Assembly (NCBI GenBank): GCA_030729785.1
Contig: JANQWS010000091.1
Span: forward strand, 1-50,288
DNA from: Algoriphagus sp.
Lineage (GTDB): Bacteria; Bacteroidota; Bacteroidia; Cytophagales; Cyclobacteriaceae
Length of the DNA stretch: 50,288 bases
Direction: 5' to 3'
Made by a program: the position numbers and the translations under genes. The notes under the pieces are model-generated. The model did no database searches, was not told where the DNA came from, and saw only the letters and a list, made by a program, of their open reading frames with translations. Shown piece by piece: positions 42,856-50,288 of the stretch (position 1 is its first letter; the number at the start of each line of letters is the position of its first letter).

Positions 42856-44292
42856 GGAACCCTCAAGGGTAAGTGCTAACAATTTTTGAGCTTCTACGGC
42901 AAACTCCATAGGAAGTTGATTCAAAACCTCCTTGGCATAGCCATTTACGATCAGGGCTACTGCATCTTCGGTGGCAATGCCTCGCTGGTTGCAATAGAAG
43001 ATTTGATCTTCGCCAATTTTTGAGGTAGTGGCCTCGTGCTCTACTTTGGCTGAAGGATTTGCGATATCTATGTACGGAAAGGTATGTGCTCCACATTGAT
43101 TTCCCATTAATAGTGAGTCGCACTGGGAAAAATTACGCGCATTGTGTGCACGTTTCATTACTTGCACCTGCCCTCGGTAAGAGTTTTGAGATTTGCCTGC
43201 AGAAATTCCTTTGGATACAATTCGGGATTTTGTGTTTTTCCCGATATGGATCATTTTTGTACCTGTGTCCGCTTGCTGGTAATTATTTGTAACGGCAACA
43301 GAGTAAAATTCACCAATGGAATGATCTCCTTTTAGAATGCAAGAAGGGTATTTCCAAGTGACAGCAGAACCTGTTTCCACTTGGGTCCAAGAAATTTTGG
43401 AGTGGTCACCGGCACAAATTCCACGCTTGGTTACAAAATTATAAATCCCACCTTTTCCTTCCTTGTCACCTGGATACCAGTTTTGAACGGTTGAGTATTT
43501 TACTTCCGCATGTGCGCCAGCATAAATTTCCACTACAGCGGCATGAAGTTGGTTTTCATCTCGCTGTGGAGCGGTACAACCTTCTAGATAGGACACATAC
43601 GAAGAATCATCTGCTACAATGAGTGTACGTTCAAATTGTCCAGTATTGGCGGCATTGATTCGGAAATAGGTAGATAATTCCATTGGGCAACGTACTCCTT
43701 TGGGGATGTAGCAAAAAGAGCCATCGGAAAAAACAGCAGCATTCAAGGCAGCATAGTAATTGTCTGTCATCGGAACTACTGAGCCTAAGTATTTTTGGAC
43801 CAAGTCTGGATGTTCTTTTACAGCCTCACTAAAGGAGCAAAAAATAATACCAAGCTTGCCTAAGGTTTCTTTAAACGTGGTAGCAACGGATACCGAATCA
43901 AGTACTACATCTATTGCAATCCCTTGAAGTCTTTTTTGTTCGTTTAGCGAAATCCCTAACCTTTCGTAAATAGCAATTAATTCAGGATCTACCTCATTGA
44001 TGTTTTTTGGCTTATTACTTTGCTTGGGAGCAGAATAATATCTCAAGGCCTGTAAATCCATTTTTGGATAATTTACATTGGCCCAGGCAGGCTCGCTCAT
44101 CCCTTGCCAGATTTTGAATGCCTTCAATCTCCAATCTAGTAACCAGCTGGGCTCTTCTTTTTTAGTAGAGATCCAACGAATAATATCTTCATTCAGACCA
44201 ATAGGGGCCTCATCTGTTTCGAAATCAACGGACCATCCATGCTCGTATTCCTTGGAGTTAAGGTCCTCTAAAATCTGGTTGTCTTTGCTCAT
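42847..44292 (-). CDS. sufB: SufB Fe-S scaffold subunit
   Basis: This 481-residue protein is the central subunit of the SUF scaffold on which clusters form. It carries the expected [15 protein letters not shown] start, [41 protein letters not shown] with a conserved Cys, [19 protein letters not shown], and [20 protein letters not shown] with conserved Cys and His residues near the C-terminus. It is the first gene of the operon. The 240-bp upstream gap should hold the promoter, isolated from lrp by a long palindromic terminator. No IscR-like regulator is in the window. Confidence 0.97.
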   Translation of the reverse strand: MSKDNQILEDLNSKEYEHGWSVDFETDEAPIGLNEDIIRWISTKKEEPSWLLDWRLKAFKIWQGMSEPAWANVNYPKMDLQALRYYSAPKQSNKPKNINEVDPELIAIYERLGISLNEQKRLQGIAIDVVLDSVSVATTFKETLGKLGIIFCSFSEAVKEHPDLVQKYLGSVVPMTDNYYAALNAAVFSDGSFCYIPKGVRCPMELSTYFRINAANTGQFERTLIVADDSSYVSYLEGCTAPQRDENQLHAAVVEIYAGAHAEVKYSTVQNWYPGDKEGKGGIYNFVTKRGICAGDHSKISWTQVETGSAVTWKYPSCILKGDHSIGEFYSVAVTNNYQQADTGTKMIHIGKNTKSRIVSKGISAGKSQNSYRGQVQVMKRAHNARNFSQCDSLLMGNQCGAHTFPYIDIANPSAKVEHEATTSKIGEDQIFYCNQRGIATEDAVALIVNGYAKEVLNQLPMEFAVEAQKLLALTLEGSVG

Positions 44293-44446
44293 GTACTGAG
44301 TTGTTTAGACTAATTATATTTTGATCGTAAAAGTACAACATTCAAACAAAAAAATATGTTCGCAAGCCCATCAAAAAACCTGCTATACCCTTAGCGTTTT
44401 TTTGATGTAAACATTCAAAATGTTGATAATCAATTTAATATGAATA

Positions 44447-44482
44447 AAAAAAAATGTGAAGAAATTTCTTCACATTTTTTTT
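44447..44482 (-). terminator. 36-bp perfect palindrome, likely terminator after lrp
   Basis: Eighteen-base arms (44447-44464 and 44465-44482) are perfectly complementary, with an AAATTT centre, a GC-containing TGTGAAG core and A/T-runs at the ends. It lies 50 bp after the lrp stop and about 155 bp before sufB. The symmetry would allow termination in either direction, but the leftward lrp transcript is the one that needs it. Confidence 0.8.
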
Positions 44483-44532
44483 CTGCTCCCAAATAAATAA
44501 TAACTTTTTTATTCAGATTTAATCTAAATAGA

Positions 44533-45006
44533 TTATTTCTCTTTCTCAAAAAACTGAATAGGTCTATTGATACTTTCTTCCAAAACAATTAAAGTTTCGG
44601 TTCGATCAATTCCTTCTACCTTTTGGATTTTGTCCAAAACGAGCCGAAGATGATTGGTGTCTCGACAGATAATTTTGGCAAAGATGGAGTAATTGCCGGT
44701 GGTGTAGTAGGCACTTACCACTTCAGAAATTCCTTTTAATTTTTCAATGACGGAATCGTACAACGAACTTTTCTCTAGATAAATGCCTAAAAAAGCAGAG
44801 ATGTCGTAGCCTAATTTGGAAAAATCAATGGTTAAAGTGGCACTCTTTACGACGCCCATGTCCTCTAGTTTCTTCATTCGTACGTGGACAGTTCCAGAAG
44901 AAACGAATACTTTTTTTGCTATTTCGGTGTATGGGGTCTTGGCATCTTCGTTGAGTAAAGAGATAATCTTTAGGTCAACATTATCGATATCTAAAATTTT
45001 CTCCAT
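44533..45006 (-). CDS. Lrp/AsnC-family transcriptional regulator
   Basis: This 157-residue protein has an N-terminal winged helix-turn-helix (about residues 6-60), with DLKIISLLNEDAKTPYTEIAKKV and SSGTVHVRMKKLEDMGVV. A C-terminal RAM/AsnC ligand-sensing domain follows (about 68-150), with ISAFLGIYLEK and YYTTGNYSIFAKI. Such regulators respond to amino acids or related metabolites and often bind their own promoter. It is transcribed towards the suf operon but separated from it by a palindromic terminator. The effector and targets are unknown. The rest of its upstream gap is AT-rich. Confidence 0.93.
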   Translation of the reverse strand: MEKILDIDNVDLKIISLLNEDAKTPYTEIAKKVFVSSGTVHVRMKKLEDMGVVKSATLTIDFSKLGYDISAFLGIYLEKSSLYDSVIEKLKGISEVVSAYYTTGNYSIFAKIICRDTNHLRLVLDKIQKVEGIDRTETLIVLEESINRPIQFFEKEK

Positions 45007-45243
45007 TTTTTGGTTGCTGATTTAGATGATTTTTAATAAAGGATGTTTGAAATTATAGATTGTTTAAAATATTACAAAATTTTTTTTTCAATTTGCAATT
45101 TTATTAAAAATACATTTCCTTTGGGTTTCGCTTCTTGGTGCCATTGAAAATTTTGATTTTTGAGTTTAAAAATTAGAATTCACATGTCTTGTAGGTTTAA
45201 ACCAAAGAATTGATAATTAAAAAGAACTTTTAATCTCTAAAGT

Positions 45244-45251
45244 TATATTTG
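45244..45251 (+). promoter_or_regulatory. Promoter-like box (TATATTTG) just upstream of an orphan terminator
   Basis: TATATTTG matches TAnnTTTG exactly. If active, transcription would start about 7 bp downstream and enter the hairpin at 45265 almost at once. It may serve the M14 gene 142 bp away, with the hairpin as a leader element. No -33 motif is obvious. Confidence 0.3.
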
Positions 45252-45264
45252 GGTTTATATTCTG

Positions 45265-45302
45265 AAAAGGGTCTTGTCTGTGGCAAGACCTTTTTGTTTT
45301 TT
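45265..45302 (+). terminator. Orphan rightward terminator or leader hairpin before the M14 gene
   Basis: A 12-bp stem with one G-T pair (45265-45276 with 45284-45295) and a 7-nt loop is followed by G and TTTTTT. It looks like a strong intrinsic terminator on the plus strand. It is not preceded by any plus-strand gene, and it sits 84 bp before the M14 start. An attenuator of the peptidase operon or the end of a small RNA are both possible. Confidence 0.75.
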
Positions 45303-45385
45303 GGAAAAAAGCTGGCTTTATTTTTTTGAGCGGCAACAATTTCTGTAAAGTCTTCCCTATTTTTATTGGATCAACACTGTTATTT

Positions 45386-47305
45386 ATGAAAAAACATTTT
45401 CTTGTTCTGGTCCTTAGTTTATTCGCATCGATTTCAAACGGCCAAGTTAGGCCATTCAAGTCTGTTGCTGTATTTCCTGAAAAAAACGAAAAAAGTAATC
45501 ATTACCTTGTTTCAGGTGAGCGACATGGGAGTTCTTTTTTTAAAAAATACGAATTCCCAGAAGTGGAATACCGTCCAGGAACTACCCTTGATTTTACAAA
45601 GTACCACACGGTAGACGTGATGTATCATTGGTACGAGATCTGGGCTCAGCAGTTTCCTGAATTGGTTGATTTGTATGTAATCGCAGAATCTTTTGAGGGT
45701 CGTCCTATTTATCAAATGACGCTCACGAACAAGCATACGGGCAAGGATACAGACAAGCCTGCTGCCTATTTTGAAGGGGGGCGTCACTCAGGGGAAATCA
45801 CCTCGAGTGAGTCCATTCTATGGCTAACACAGCACTTGCTTGAAAATTACGGCAAAGACCCTGAAATCACTGCTCTTTTGGATACAAAGGTGATTTACTT
45901 GCGTCCTCAAAACAATCCTGATGGATCCAATTTGTACTTGTTTTCGGCACAGCGAAATCGAAGTACAGTGAAGCCTCACGATACAGATCGTGATGGATTA
46001 GTGGATGAGGATCCTGAAGAGGATTTGGATGGGGATGGTATTTTGTATCAAATGCGCAAAAAGGCTGTGACCCTTGAAGAAAAAGAAAAAGCAAACTTTA
46101 TCCTAGATCCTCGCGATCCTAAGGGGAGACTCATGAAGCGAACATTTCCTGGACAAGGAGAATATTTGATTTACAGTGAAGGGATTGACAACGATGGAGA
46201 TGGTCAATACAATGAAGATGGGATTGGTGGCTTGGATTTACATCGAAATTACCCAGAAAACTGGAGGCCAAATTCGGGCGGAGATTTAACAGGAAGAGGG
46301 TATACGCAGTTTGGTGCTGGTGAGTATCCTCTCAGCGAGGTAGAGTCCAGGGCAACTGTTTTGTGGATGATGAGCCACCCCAATATTTCAGTGGTGAATT
46401 CCATGGATACACGCGTTCCAATGCACTTACGTCCACCTTCAACTTCAAAAAGTGAGGAACGTATGTATCCTCAAGATTTGGCAATTTATAAGGAAATGGA
46501 CCAGTTAGGCCTTTCCTTCACAGCCTATCCTTGGGCTGGAGATGTGTATGAAACCTATGCGACTCGATATAAAGTCAACTCCATGACAGGTGACCCACTC
46601 AAGCCAGAACCACTTTTCGGTCACGGCCCAGACTTTGGCTATTTTTATTACGGCAGTATCTGGTATGGGGATGAATTGTGGAATAATGGTGCCATGAAAG
46701 ATTACGATGGAAATGGAATCTACGATGACTACGATGGATTGATGTGGGATGACGAGGCGAATGGAAGTAAAGGGTTTAAGGTTTGGACTCCTTTTTTACA
46801 CCCAGTCTTGGGCGAGGTAGAATTAGGTGGTTTCCATCCTAAATTCTTTGGTCAAAATGGCCCTCCTTGGCAGTTAGAGGGCTGGGCCAAAAAACAAGCA
46901 CTTTTCAACCTTGCCATGGCAAAGAGATTGCCACAATTATCGGTGAATGAGATAAATGTGAAAAAAATAGGTGCCGGAGAATACCAGGTGAGCCTTACAT
47001 GGACCAATACGGGCAAGCTGCCTGTTGCTTTGGAACAAGCGAAACTAGTCAAAATTGTACAAGAAGATCGGGTGTCTTTGGATTTCGATAAGGAATTGTT
47101 AAAAGGGGGTCTAGAGGCTCCTGTGCGTATTGTGACGCCGAGCCTATACGATAAAACCATCTATGCGGGCTACACTGGAGTTGGGGAGAAAAAGACGGCC
47201 ACTTTTGTGGTAAAAGTCAAAGGTGATGCCCCAATTAAAGGAAAAATCAGGCTTTCATCTACTCGTGGTGGACTCATTGAAAAAGAATTTACGTTAACCA
47301 ATTAA
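45386..47305 (+). CDS. Secreted M14-family zinc carboxypeptidase with Asp-rich calcium-type loops
   Basis: This 639-residue exported protein begins with a signal peptide (MKKHFLVLVLSLFASISNG). The M14 zinc motif HxxE is His134-Ser-Gly-Glu137, and the third ligand is probably His286 in LDLHRNYPENW. Aspartate-rich loops of the DxDxDG type occur at about residues 197-222 (DTDRDGLVDED, DLDGDG), 266-284 (DNDGDGQYNEDG) and 439-460 (DYDGNGIYDDYDG), which look like inserted calcium sites. The catalytic C-terminal Glu is not assigned with confidence. A beta-rich C-terminal domain covers about residues 530-639. The ATG at 45386 is chosen because it gives the signal peptide. It is 9 bp upstream of the S9 peptidase gene. 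Confidence 0.9.
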   Translation: MKKHFLVLVLSLFASISNGQVRPFKSVAVFPEKNEKSNHYLVSGERHGSSFFKKYEFPEVEYRPGTTLDFTKYHTVDVMYHWYEIWAQQFPELVDLYVIAESFEGRPIYQMTLTNKHTGKDTDKPAAYFEGGRHSGEITSSESILWLTQHLLENYGKDPEITALLDTKVIYLRPQNNPDGSNLYLFSAQRNRSTVKPHDTDRDGLVDEDPEEDLDGDGILYQMRKKAVTLEEKEKANFILDPRDPKGRLMKRTFPGQGEYLIYSEGIDNDGDGQYNEDGIGGLDLHRNYPENWRPNSGGDLTGRGYTQFGAGEYPLSEVESRATVLWMMSHPNISVVNSMDTRVPMHLRPPSTSKSEERMYPQDLAIYKEMDQLGLSFTAYPWAGDVYETYATRYKVNSMTGDPLKPEPLFGHGPDFGYFYYGSIWYGDELWNNGAMKDYDGNGIYDDYDGLMWDDEANGSKGFKVWTPFLHPVLGEVELGGFHPKFFGQNGPPWQLEGWAKKQALFNLAMAKRLPQLSVNEINVKKIGAGEYQVSLTWTNTGKLPVALEQAKLVKIVQEDRVSLDFDKELLKGGLEAPVRIVTPSLYDKTIYAGYTGVGEKKTATFVVKVKGDAPIKGKIRLSSTRGGLIEKEFTLTN

Positions 47306-47314
47306 ATCTCCAGT

Positions 47315-50131
47315 ATGCGAACTATTTTAAGTGTTTTTAGATGGGCCGTGGCTATTTTGCTTTTCTCCCAATCTGCTTTGGCACAGCAAAAAAGATCACT
47401 GACCCATGCAGATTACGATGGCTGGGAAAGTTTATCTGCCGAGAAAATAACTAAAAACGGAAAATTTGTAGGTTACCAAATTTCCCCTCAAGATGGGGAT
47501 GGCCGGGTAGAAATCTTTCCTTTCAAATCTCCCAATCAAAAAATAAGTATCCCTCGAGGTACGGGGTTGGTTTTTACGGCAGATGACACCTTTGCCTTAG
47601 GGAGAATAGTTGCTCAAAAGGACTCTATTCATGCTCTAAAGTTAAAAAAGAAAAAGGGAGACGAGCTCCCGAAGGACAGTCTCTTTCTACTGAATTTGGC
47701 TTCTGGTAATTTAGAGAAGCTTGCACGAGTGAAGTCCTTTGCTTCCCCTAGTGAAAAAGGAAGTTGGGTAGCCATTCACTTTGAAAAAGAGCTGGTGCCT
47801 AAGGATACCGCTGCAGCAGATTCGACCATTAAGGTAGAAAAGCCCAAGAAAACAGAGGGAACTAAACTACTAGTTAGGTCTCTGGATGGCAAATTGGCTT
47901 GGGAGCTTGACCGCGTAAAATCCTATAGCTTTTCGCCCAATGGTGACTATTTATACTACTTGCTTGCAGAAGAAGAAAAGGAAGACAATACAGCCCTGTA
48001 TGTGCTTGAATTGGCATCAGGAGAACAGCATTTGGTCCATGAAAAGATGACTACCTATACTCGAATGGCATTTTCTCCTCAGTCTGCCTACTTATCCTTT
48101 GTAATTAGTGATGATTCCCTAAAAGCTAAAAAGCCTAGCCACAAACTGTTGGTATACGATATCAAGAAGCAGACCATGGCTGTTGAAATCGATAAATCTG
48201 AACTTAAACTCGAAAATAGTCGAATTAGTCCAGACGCTTCGCTTCGTTTTTCGGAAGATGAGTCTCGCTTATTTTTTGGAGTAGCCCAGGAATATCAAGA
48301 TTTTGCCTATGAAAATGACAGTACATTACTGGATGAACAAAGAGTAAGTCTAGATATTTGGGGCTGGCAGGATGCGGAGATTCAACCTATGCAATTAAAG
48401 AAAAGATCGCAGGAAGAGAAAAAAAGTTATTTAGCTGTTCTTTCTCTGAATGATTTAAAGGTTTTTCAATTGGGTACTCCTGAAGTTGATGAGGTGCAAT
48501 TGGAAAGTAAGATTATAAAAGATAAGGTGTTGGCTTGGACCGATGCACCTTACAGACGGAGTTATAGCTGGGACATTCAATTGGGAAGAGATTTGTATCT
48601 CATTGATTTGGTTACGGGCTCGAAGCAACTCATCGAGAAGAATGCATCCGGATCACCAAGAATTTCACCTGCCTCTAATTATGTGTATTGGTACGATGGA
48701 AGAGATAGTGCTTGGGTGGCATTTGATCTAAAGTCAAAAGTGAAAATTAGTTTAACTAAAAATTTACCAGTAGCTTTTTATGACGAGTTGCACGACTCTC
48801 CCTCGCTTCCGAGCAGTTATGGCGCTGCCGGCTGGCTGGCAGGAGATGAGGCTTTTCTAGTAAATGACCGGTATGATCTGTGGAAGATTGATCCACATCA
48901 CCCAGAAAATGCACAGAACATTACCTTAGGGGAGGGAAGGAAAAATAAAATGATCTTCCGCAGGGAACGCTTGAAGTTGGATGAGGAGTCCATTGATCCC
49001 AAAGATGTGCTGATCCTCTCAGTATTTGAAGAAATTAAGATGCAGAGTGGGTATTATCTTGGAGACTACCTAGGAAAGAAACTTCCCAAGCAGCTATTGC
49101 TTACAGATCACCGCTATATAGGTCTAAAAAAAGCAGAAAATACCAACCAAATTCTTGTAAGAAGGTCCACCTACCAAGATAACCCAGACCTTTACTTAGG
49201 AGATTTAAGTTTCTCTTCCTTGCTAAAAGCCTCTTCTTTAAATCCGCAACAGGCCCACATCAAGTGGGGGAATGTCAAATTAGTATCTTATTTGACTCAA
49301 GATGGGACCCCTTTGCAAGGACTTTTATTTACTCCAGAGGGATTTGATGGAGTAAAGAAATTCCCGATGATGGTGTATTTCTACGAACGAAATAGCGAAA
49401 CCTTACACAACTACCGTGCCCCTGCGCCAAGCAGATCTACGATCAATATTCCCTATTTTGTCAGCAACGATTACGTGGTATTTGTGCCAGACATCAAATA
49501 CGATTTAGGTCTTCCAGGACCAAGTGCTTACGATTGCATTTTGCCTGGAGTACAGGCGGTACTTGCTCAAGGTGGAGTGGATGCTGAAAATATGGCTATT
49601 CAAGGACAAAGTTGGGGTGGCTATCAAGTCGCGTATTTGATTACTAGAACGAATCTTTTCAAAGCAGCAGGTGCTGGTGCACCTGTGGTAAACATGACCT
49701 CAGCCTACGGGGGTATTCGCTGGGGAACGGGCATGAGCCGAATGTTTCAATACGAGCAAACACAGTCTCGAATTGGTGGAACACTTTGGGAAAAGCCCTT
49801 GTATTACCTTGAAAATTCTCCTTTGTTTACCTTGGATCGCGTAAAGACACCTGTGCTGATTATGCATAATGATGCAGATGGAGCAGTACCTTGGTATCAA
49901 GGGATCGAAATGTTTATGGGCCTAAAGCGACTAAATAAGCCTGCTTGGCTACTTCAATACAATGGAGAAGATCACAATTTGGTTCAGCGGAAAAATTCCA
50001 AAGATCTTTCTATTCGATTGAGTCAGTTCTTTGATCATTACTTAAAAGGTGCTCCTGCACCACTTTGGATGACAGAAGGCTTGCCAGCAATAGAGAAAGG
50101 AAGGACACTCAAGTACGAGTTGAGCAACTGA
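47315..50131 (+). CDS. Secreted S9-family (prolyl oligopeptidase-like) serine peptidase
   Basis: This 938-residue exported protein has a signal peptide ending near ALA-QQ at residues 23-25. A long N-terminal beta-propeller-type region with repeated SP(N/Q)-x-x-YL strands (about residues 30-640) is followed by an alpha/beta-hydrolase domain. The catalytic triad is Ser766 in GQSWGGYQ, Asp855 in NDADGAVPW, and His887 in GEDHNL. This suits a prolyl oligopeptidase or dipeptidyl/acylaminoacyl-peptidase-like enzyme acting on short peptides in the periplasm or outside. It is probably co-transcribed with the M14 gene (9-bp gap) and ends at a strong terminator. Confidence 0.92.
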   Translation: MRTILSVFRWAVAILLFSQSALAQQKRSLTHADYDGWESLSAEKITKNGKFVGYQISPQDGDGRVEIFPFKSPNQKISIPRGTGLVFTADDTFALGRIVAQKDSIHALKLKKKKGDELPKDSLFLLNLASGNLEKLARVKSFASPSEKGSWVAIHFEKELVPKDTAAADSTIKVEKPKKTEGTKLLVRSLDGKLAWELDRVKSYSFSPNGDYLYYLLAEEEKEDNTALYVLELASGEQHLVHEKMTTYTRMAFSPQSAYLSFVISDDSLKAKKPSHKLLVYDIKKQTMAVEIDKSELKLENSRISPDASLRFSEDESRLFFGVAQEYQDFAYENDSTLLDEQRVSLDIWGWQDAEIQPMQLKKRSQEEKKSYLAVLSLNDLKVFQLGTPEVDEVQLESKIIKDKVLAWTDAPYRRSYSWDIQLGRDLYLIDLVTGSKQLIEKNASGSPRISPASNYVYWYDGRDSAWVAFDLKSKVKISLTKNLPVAFYDELHDSPSLPSSYGAAGWLAGDEAFLVNDRYDLWKIDPHHPENAQNITLGEGRKNKMIFRRERLKLDEESIDPKDVLILSVFEEIKMQSGYYLGDYLGKKLPKQLLLTDHRYIGLKKAENTNQILVRRSTYQDNPDLYLGDLSFSSLLKASSLNPQQAHIKWGNVKLVSYLTQDGTPLQGLLFTPEGFDGVKKFPMMVYFYERNSETLHNYRAPAPSRSTINIPYFVSNDYVVFVPDIKYDLGLPGPSAYDCILPGVQAVLAQGGVDAENMAIQGQSWGGYQVAYLITRTNLFKAAGAGAPVVNMTSAYGGIRWGTGMSRMFQYEQTQSRIGGTLWEKPLYYLENSPLFTLDRVKTPVLIMHNDADGAVPWYQGIEMFMGLKRLNKPAWLLQYNGEDHNLVQRKNSKDLSIRLSQFFDHYLKGAPAPLWMTEGLPAIEKGRTLKYELSN

Positions 50132-50152
50132 TACAAGCGTGTAGGATTCACT

Positions 50153-50189
50153 AAAAAGTGCCTTCAGAAATTCTGGAGGCACTTTTTTT
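50153..50189 (+). terminator. Terminator of the M14-S9 peptidase operon
   Basis: A 15-bp stem with one T-G pair (50153-50167 with 50173-50187) and a 5-nt loop ends in a run of seven Ts. It begins 21 bp after the S9 peptidase stop. The rest of the window to 50288 shows no further feature. Confidence 0.92.
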
Positions 50190-50288
50190 AGTATGGGTTA
50201 CCCAAATTTACAAGTCGAGAATTAAGTTATCCCATTATCCGCAATCTTACCAATAGCTAAAAAAAATTGTTTTGAATTCCTGCGGATA

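Larger units (their letters stand above)
45007..45385. other. Gene-free interval between divergent lrp and M14 peptidase genes
   Basis: This 379-bp gap has no supportable ORF. Its left two thirds are AT-rich with A/T-runs. Its right third holds a TATATTTG box (45244-45251) and a strong rightward terminator hairpin (45265-45302), although no plus-strand gene lies upstream of it. It should also contain the promoters of lrp and of the M14 gene. A minus-strand open frame over 45217-45459 is not credible, because it runs through the hairpin and the peptidase signal sequence. Confidence 0.6.

Noticed and set aside
45217..45459. 80-residue minus-strand open frame between lrp and the M14 peptidase
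   Set aside because: It runs through a strong terminator hairpin and the peptidase signal peptide, and has no family resemblance.
1..50288. Prophage, insertion sequences, CRISPR arrays, toxin-antitoxin or secondary-metabolite clusters, tRNA or rRNA genes
   Set aside because: I looked for integrase/transposase motifs, repeat-spacer patterns and tRNA-like T-arm sequences and saw none. The gene content is core metabolism and envelope functions.

Overview
The window looks like a chromosomal segment of a Bacteroidota bacterium, most likely an aerobic member of the Cytophagales (Cyclobacteriaceae, Algoriphagus-like). I infer this from the gene content: a TamL-type outer-membrane lipoprotein, a menaquinone-pathway menC, a full SUF operon with SufT and a bacilliredoxin, an Mla/MCE lipid transporter, AddAB, an orphan LytTR regulator and secreted M14 and S9 peptidases. 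TAnnTTTG promoter-like boxes and weak Shine-Dalgarno sequences fit the same assignment. I found no prophage, insertion sequence, CRISPR array, tRNA or rRNA gene. This is ordinary core and near-core genome, densely packed, with many ATGA start/stop overlaps.

Layout. 1-2090 (+): the end of an unidentified gene, then a tightly overlapped trio (thioredoxin-like protein, NAD(P)-binding oxidoreductase, D-aminoacyl-tRNA deacylase). 2249-3745 (-): methylmalonyl-CoA epimerase and thiL. 3837-6109 (+): an A-type Fe-S carrier with its own terminator, then gcvT-comB. 6123-11639: a MazG-like pyrophosphohydrolase, a DUF1801 protein, a Tat-signal class V aminotransferase-fold protein, a ModF-like double ATPase, a small conserved protein and RlmD. 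11761-16466: an SDR, a YdcF-family protein and a D-lactate-dehydrogenase-like FAD/Fe-S fusion. 16583-22659 (+): addA-addB. 22660-23482: an 823-bp gene-poor gap with a very AT-rich block followed by a possibly structured RNA segment. 23483-27782 (+): mlaE-mlaF-mlaD and pgi. 27959-36440: LytTR, queA, menC, then tamL-hemF-PAP2 on the minus strand and a SpoU methyltransferase plus YfeH-like transporter on the plus strand. 36464-38051 (-): gltA and an acyl-CoA-binding protein. 38291-44292 (-): sufB-sufC-sufD-sufS-sufE-sufT-bacilliredoxin, closed by a clean UUCG-loop terminator. 44533-45006 (-): an Lrp/AsnC regulator followed by a 36-bp perfect palindrome. 45386-50131 (+): two exported peptidases and a strong terminator.

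Functional links. The SUF operon, the separate A-type carrier and several Fe-S clients (RlmD, AddB, the lactate-dehydrogenase-like fusion) lie in the same window. The Mla system and TamL both serve the outer membrane. The two exported peptidases are probably co-transcribed and may act together on peptides outside the cytoplasm.

No wholly new multi-gene system is evident. The most interesting unexplained sequence is non-coding: the structured block upstream of mlaE, an orphan rightward terminator with a promoter-like box between lrp and the M14 gene, and nested palindromes at the sufB/sufC junction. Gene calls rest on reading motifs by eye. No database search was run, and promoter and RNA calls are tentative.
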